From: Clostridiales bacterium
GTDB taxonomy: Bacteria > Bacillota > Clostridia > Oscillospirales > Butyricicoccaceae
Direction of reading: 5' to 3'
Length of the DNA stretch: 6,211 bases
Assembly: GCA_019420045.1 (NCBI GenBank)
Contig: JAHZHY010000190.1
Span: 3,098 to 9,308 of the forward strand
A program made the translations under genes and the position numbers. This document shows, piece by piece, positions 5,162 through 6,211 of the stretch (its first letter is position 1; each line of letters starts with the position of its first letter). The notes under the pieces were generated by a model. It made no database searches. It saw nothing but the letters and a program-made list of their open reading frames with translations, and was not told the DNA's origin.

Positions 5162-6040
5162 ATGGAATCGAGACGCACAGACCTGGCCCTGGAGGCCCGG
5201 GAACTCTATCAGGAGCAGACCCGCCGGGAGCCGCCTGGGGTGGATTGGAAGGAAGAAGAGCAGGGTGGCATCCACATGACCGAGGTGCACATCCGCACCC
5301 CGGAGGGAGCCCGGGAGATGGGCAAGCCGCAAGGCTGCTATATCACTTTCCAGCTGGGGGAAAGCTGGGAGCGGGAGGATCACACCATCACCGCCGCTTC
5401 TTCCCTGCTGGCCCGCCAGCTGCGTCGCCTGCTACCCTCCCAGCCGGAGAGCGTGCTGATAGTAGGGCTGGGCAACCGCCACCTCACCGCCGACGCCCTG
5501 GGACCGCTCTGCACCGAAAAGATCATCGTCACCCGGCATCTGAAAGACACCATGCCCGATGTGTTCCGTTCCTTTGCCCGGGTCAGCGCCATTGCCCCAG
5601 GAGTGCTGGGACTCACCGGTGTGGAGACCGGCGAAGTGGTGCTGGGTCTGTGCGAAAAGATCCGCCCGGACGCCATCATCGCCATCGACTCGCTGGTGTC
5701 CCGGAAGCTCTCCCGGCTCTGCCGCACCATTCAGCTCTCCGACACCGGCATCACCCCCGGCGGCGGCATCGCCCCCGGACGCTTTCCTTTGGATGAGCAG
5801 ACCCTCCACACCCCGGTACTGGCCCTGGGCATCCCCACAGTAGTGGAAGCCCGCACCCTGGCGGCCGACCTTTGCCCCAACTCACCGCCGGAAGAGGAAC
5901 TGCCTCCCACCTCCCTCATCGTCACCCCCAAAGACATCGACGCCCTGATGGTGAAAAGCGCCAAGATTTTGGGGTATGCCATTGACATGGCCCTGCATAC
6001 CCATCTGTCTGTAGAGGACATCGAAAGCCTTCTCAGCTGA
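5162..6040 (+). CDS. gpr: Germination protease GPR (SASP-degrading endopeptidase)
   Basis: Spore protease of peptidase family M63/A25, which cleaves small acid-soluble spore proteins when spores germinate, freeing DNA and supplying amino acids. The product is 292 residues. Family landmarks: RTDLALEA (residues 5-12), VLIVGLGNRHLTADALGP (D111), the stretch SAIAPGVLGLTGVETGE, RPDAIIAIDSL (D176), TIQLSDTGITPGGG and LALGIPTVVEA. D111 and D176 correspond to the two essential aspartates I recall as Asp127 and Asp193 in Bacillus megaterium. The start is the ATG at 5162, with GGGAGG seven bases upstream. Upstream in-frame codons (ATG 5147 overlapping the ribosome site, GTG 5075 before the promoter) are unlikely. 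The Bacillus enzyme is a zymogen that removes about 15 N-terminal residues; here only four residues precede RTDLA, so the propeptide is nearly absent. The gene is divergent from rpsT and precedes a probable spoIIP, the conserved order of spore formers. Confidence 0.95.
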   Translation: MESRRTDLALEARELYQEQTRREPPGVDWKEEEQGGIHMTEVHIRTPEGAREMGKPQGCYITFQLGESWEREDHTITAASSLLARQLRRLLPSQPESVLIVGLGNRHLTADALGPLCTEKIIVTRHLKDTMPDVFRSFARVSAIAPGVLGLTGVETGEVVLGLCEKIRPDAIIAIDSLVSRKLSRLCRTIQLSDTGITPGGGIAPGRFPLDEQTLHTPVLALGIPTVVEARTLAADLCPNSPPEEELPPTSLIVTPKDIDALMVKSAKILGYAIDMALHTHLSVEDIESLLS

Positions 6041-6096
6041 GGACAAGGCATAAAAAAGCCGCCCGAGCCATAGAATGGTTCCATCAACACCAGGAT

Positions 6097-6101
6097 GGAG
6101 G
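6097..6101 (+). promoter_or_regulatory. Ribosome binding site of the last, partial gene
   Basis: GGAGG lies nine bases before the ATG at 6111. It is the main support for a real gene start here, because only 33 codons are visible before the window ends. Confidence 0.7.
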
Positions 6102-6110
6102 AAGTTTTTC

Positions 6111-6211
6111 ATGGCGCTGGGGCACAGGAACTACAGAAAAATCAGAAGCCGTAACAGACGGAAAAAGCCCCGACAGAAAAAAGGGATGTGGCCTCTTGTG
6201 CTGGTAGCTGT
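6111..6211 (+). CDS. spoIIP: N-terminal fragment, probable stage II sporulation protein P
   Basis: Thirty-three codons are visible; the rest is beyond the right edge. The fragment is very basic (RNYRKIRSRNRRKKPRQKK, residues 6-24) and then turns hydrophobic (MWPLVLVA), as expected for a cytoplasmic tail leading into a membrane anchor. SpoIIP is a membrane-anchored amidase/endopeptidase that works with SpoIID and SpoIIM in septal peptidoglycan remodelling and engulfment; its gene follows gpr in Bacillus and many Clostridia. The identification rests on position and on the basic-then-hydrophobic start, since no catalytic part is seen. The 70-base gap after gpr has no convincing terminator, so readthrough from gpr is possible. 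Confidence 0.6.
   Translation, partial: MALGHRNYRKIRSRNRRKKPRQKKGMWPLVLVA

Noticed and set aside
6052..6085. Possible terminator after gpr (A run and hairpin GAGCCAT-AGA-ATGGTTC)
   Set aside because: The hairpin is weak (seven pairs with one wobble), has no T run after it on the plus strand, and on the minus strand seven bases separate it from the T run.

Overview
The window looks like chromosome of a spore-forming, fairly GC-rich Clostridia species, most likely an Oscillospiraceae/Ruminococcaceae-type gut bacterium. Three things point there: a germination protease gene (gpr) beside rpsT and a probable spoIIP start, as in Bacillus and Clostridia; strong AGGAGG-type ribosome binding sites and several TTG start codons; and a secreted protein with S-layer homology (SLH) repeats. 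The genus cannot be fixed from sequence reading alone. No mobile element, CRISPR array, tRNA or rRNA was seen.

Layout, left to right. Bases 1-393 (minus) hold the N-terminal 131 residues of a hemolysin III/TrhA (PAQR-type) membrane protein. Bases 536-1144 (minus) encode a TetR-family regulator. Bases 1300-2160 (plus) encode a DegV/FakB-type fatty-acid-binding protein, closed by a terminator. Bases 2258-3058 (plus) encode a YlmH-type S4 RNA-binding protein, followed by a 17-bp-stem terminator shared with the convergent gene. Bases 3112-4575 (minus) encode a secreted protein with a beta-rich N-terminal domain, a C-type lectin-like domain and SLH repeats. Bases 4761-5021 (minus) encode ribosomal protein S20, starting at TTG. 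Bases 5162-6040 (plus) encode the spore germination protease Gpr. From 6111 to the window edge lies a short N-terminal fragment, probably SpoIIP. No stretch without a gene exceeds 185 bases.

How the genes may work together. The left part reads as a small regulatory unit. The tetR and degV promoters, both near consensus, face each other across one perfect 7-3-7 palindrome, so one TetR-bound site could control both transcripts. Because the partners are a fatty-acid-binding protein and a PAQR-type membrane protein, a lipid or membrane theme is a reasonable inference but is not shown by the sequence. The right part is the conserved rpsT / gpr / spoIIP neighbourhood, with a housekeeping promoter for rpsT and a forespore sigma-factor-like promoter for gpr. 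The YlmH and lectin/SLH genes each appear to be transcribed alone.

I found no clearly new multi-gene system. The most distinctive items are the shared operator, the lectin-like/SLH surface protein, the nearly absent Gpr propeptide, and the TTG start of rpsT.
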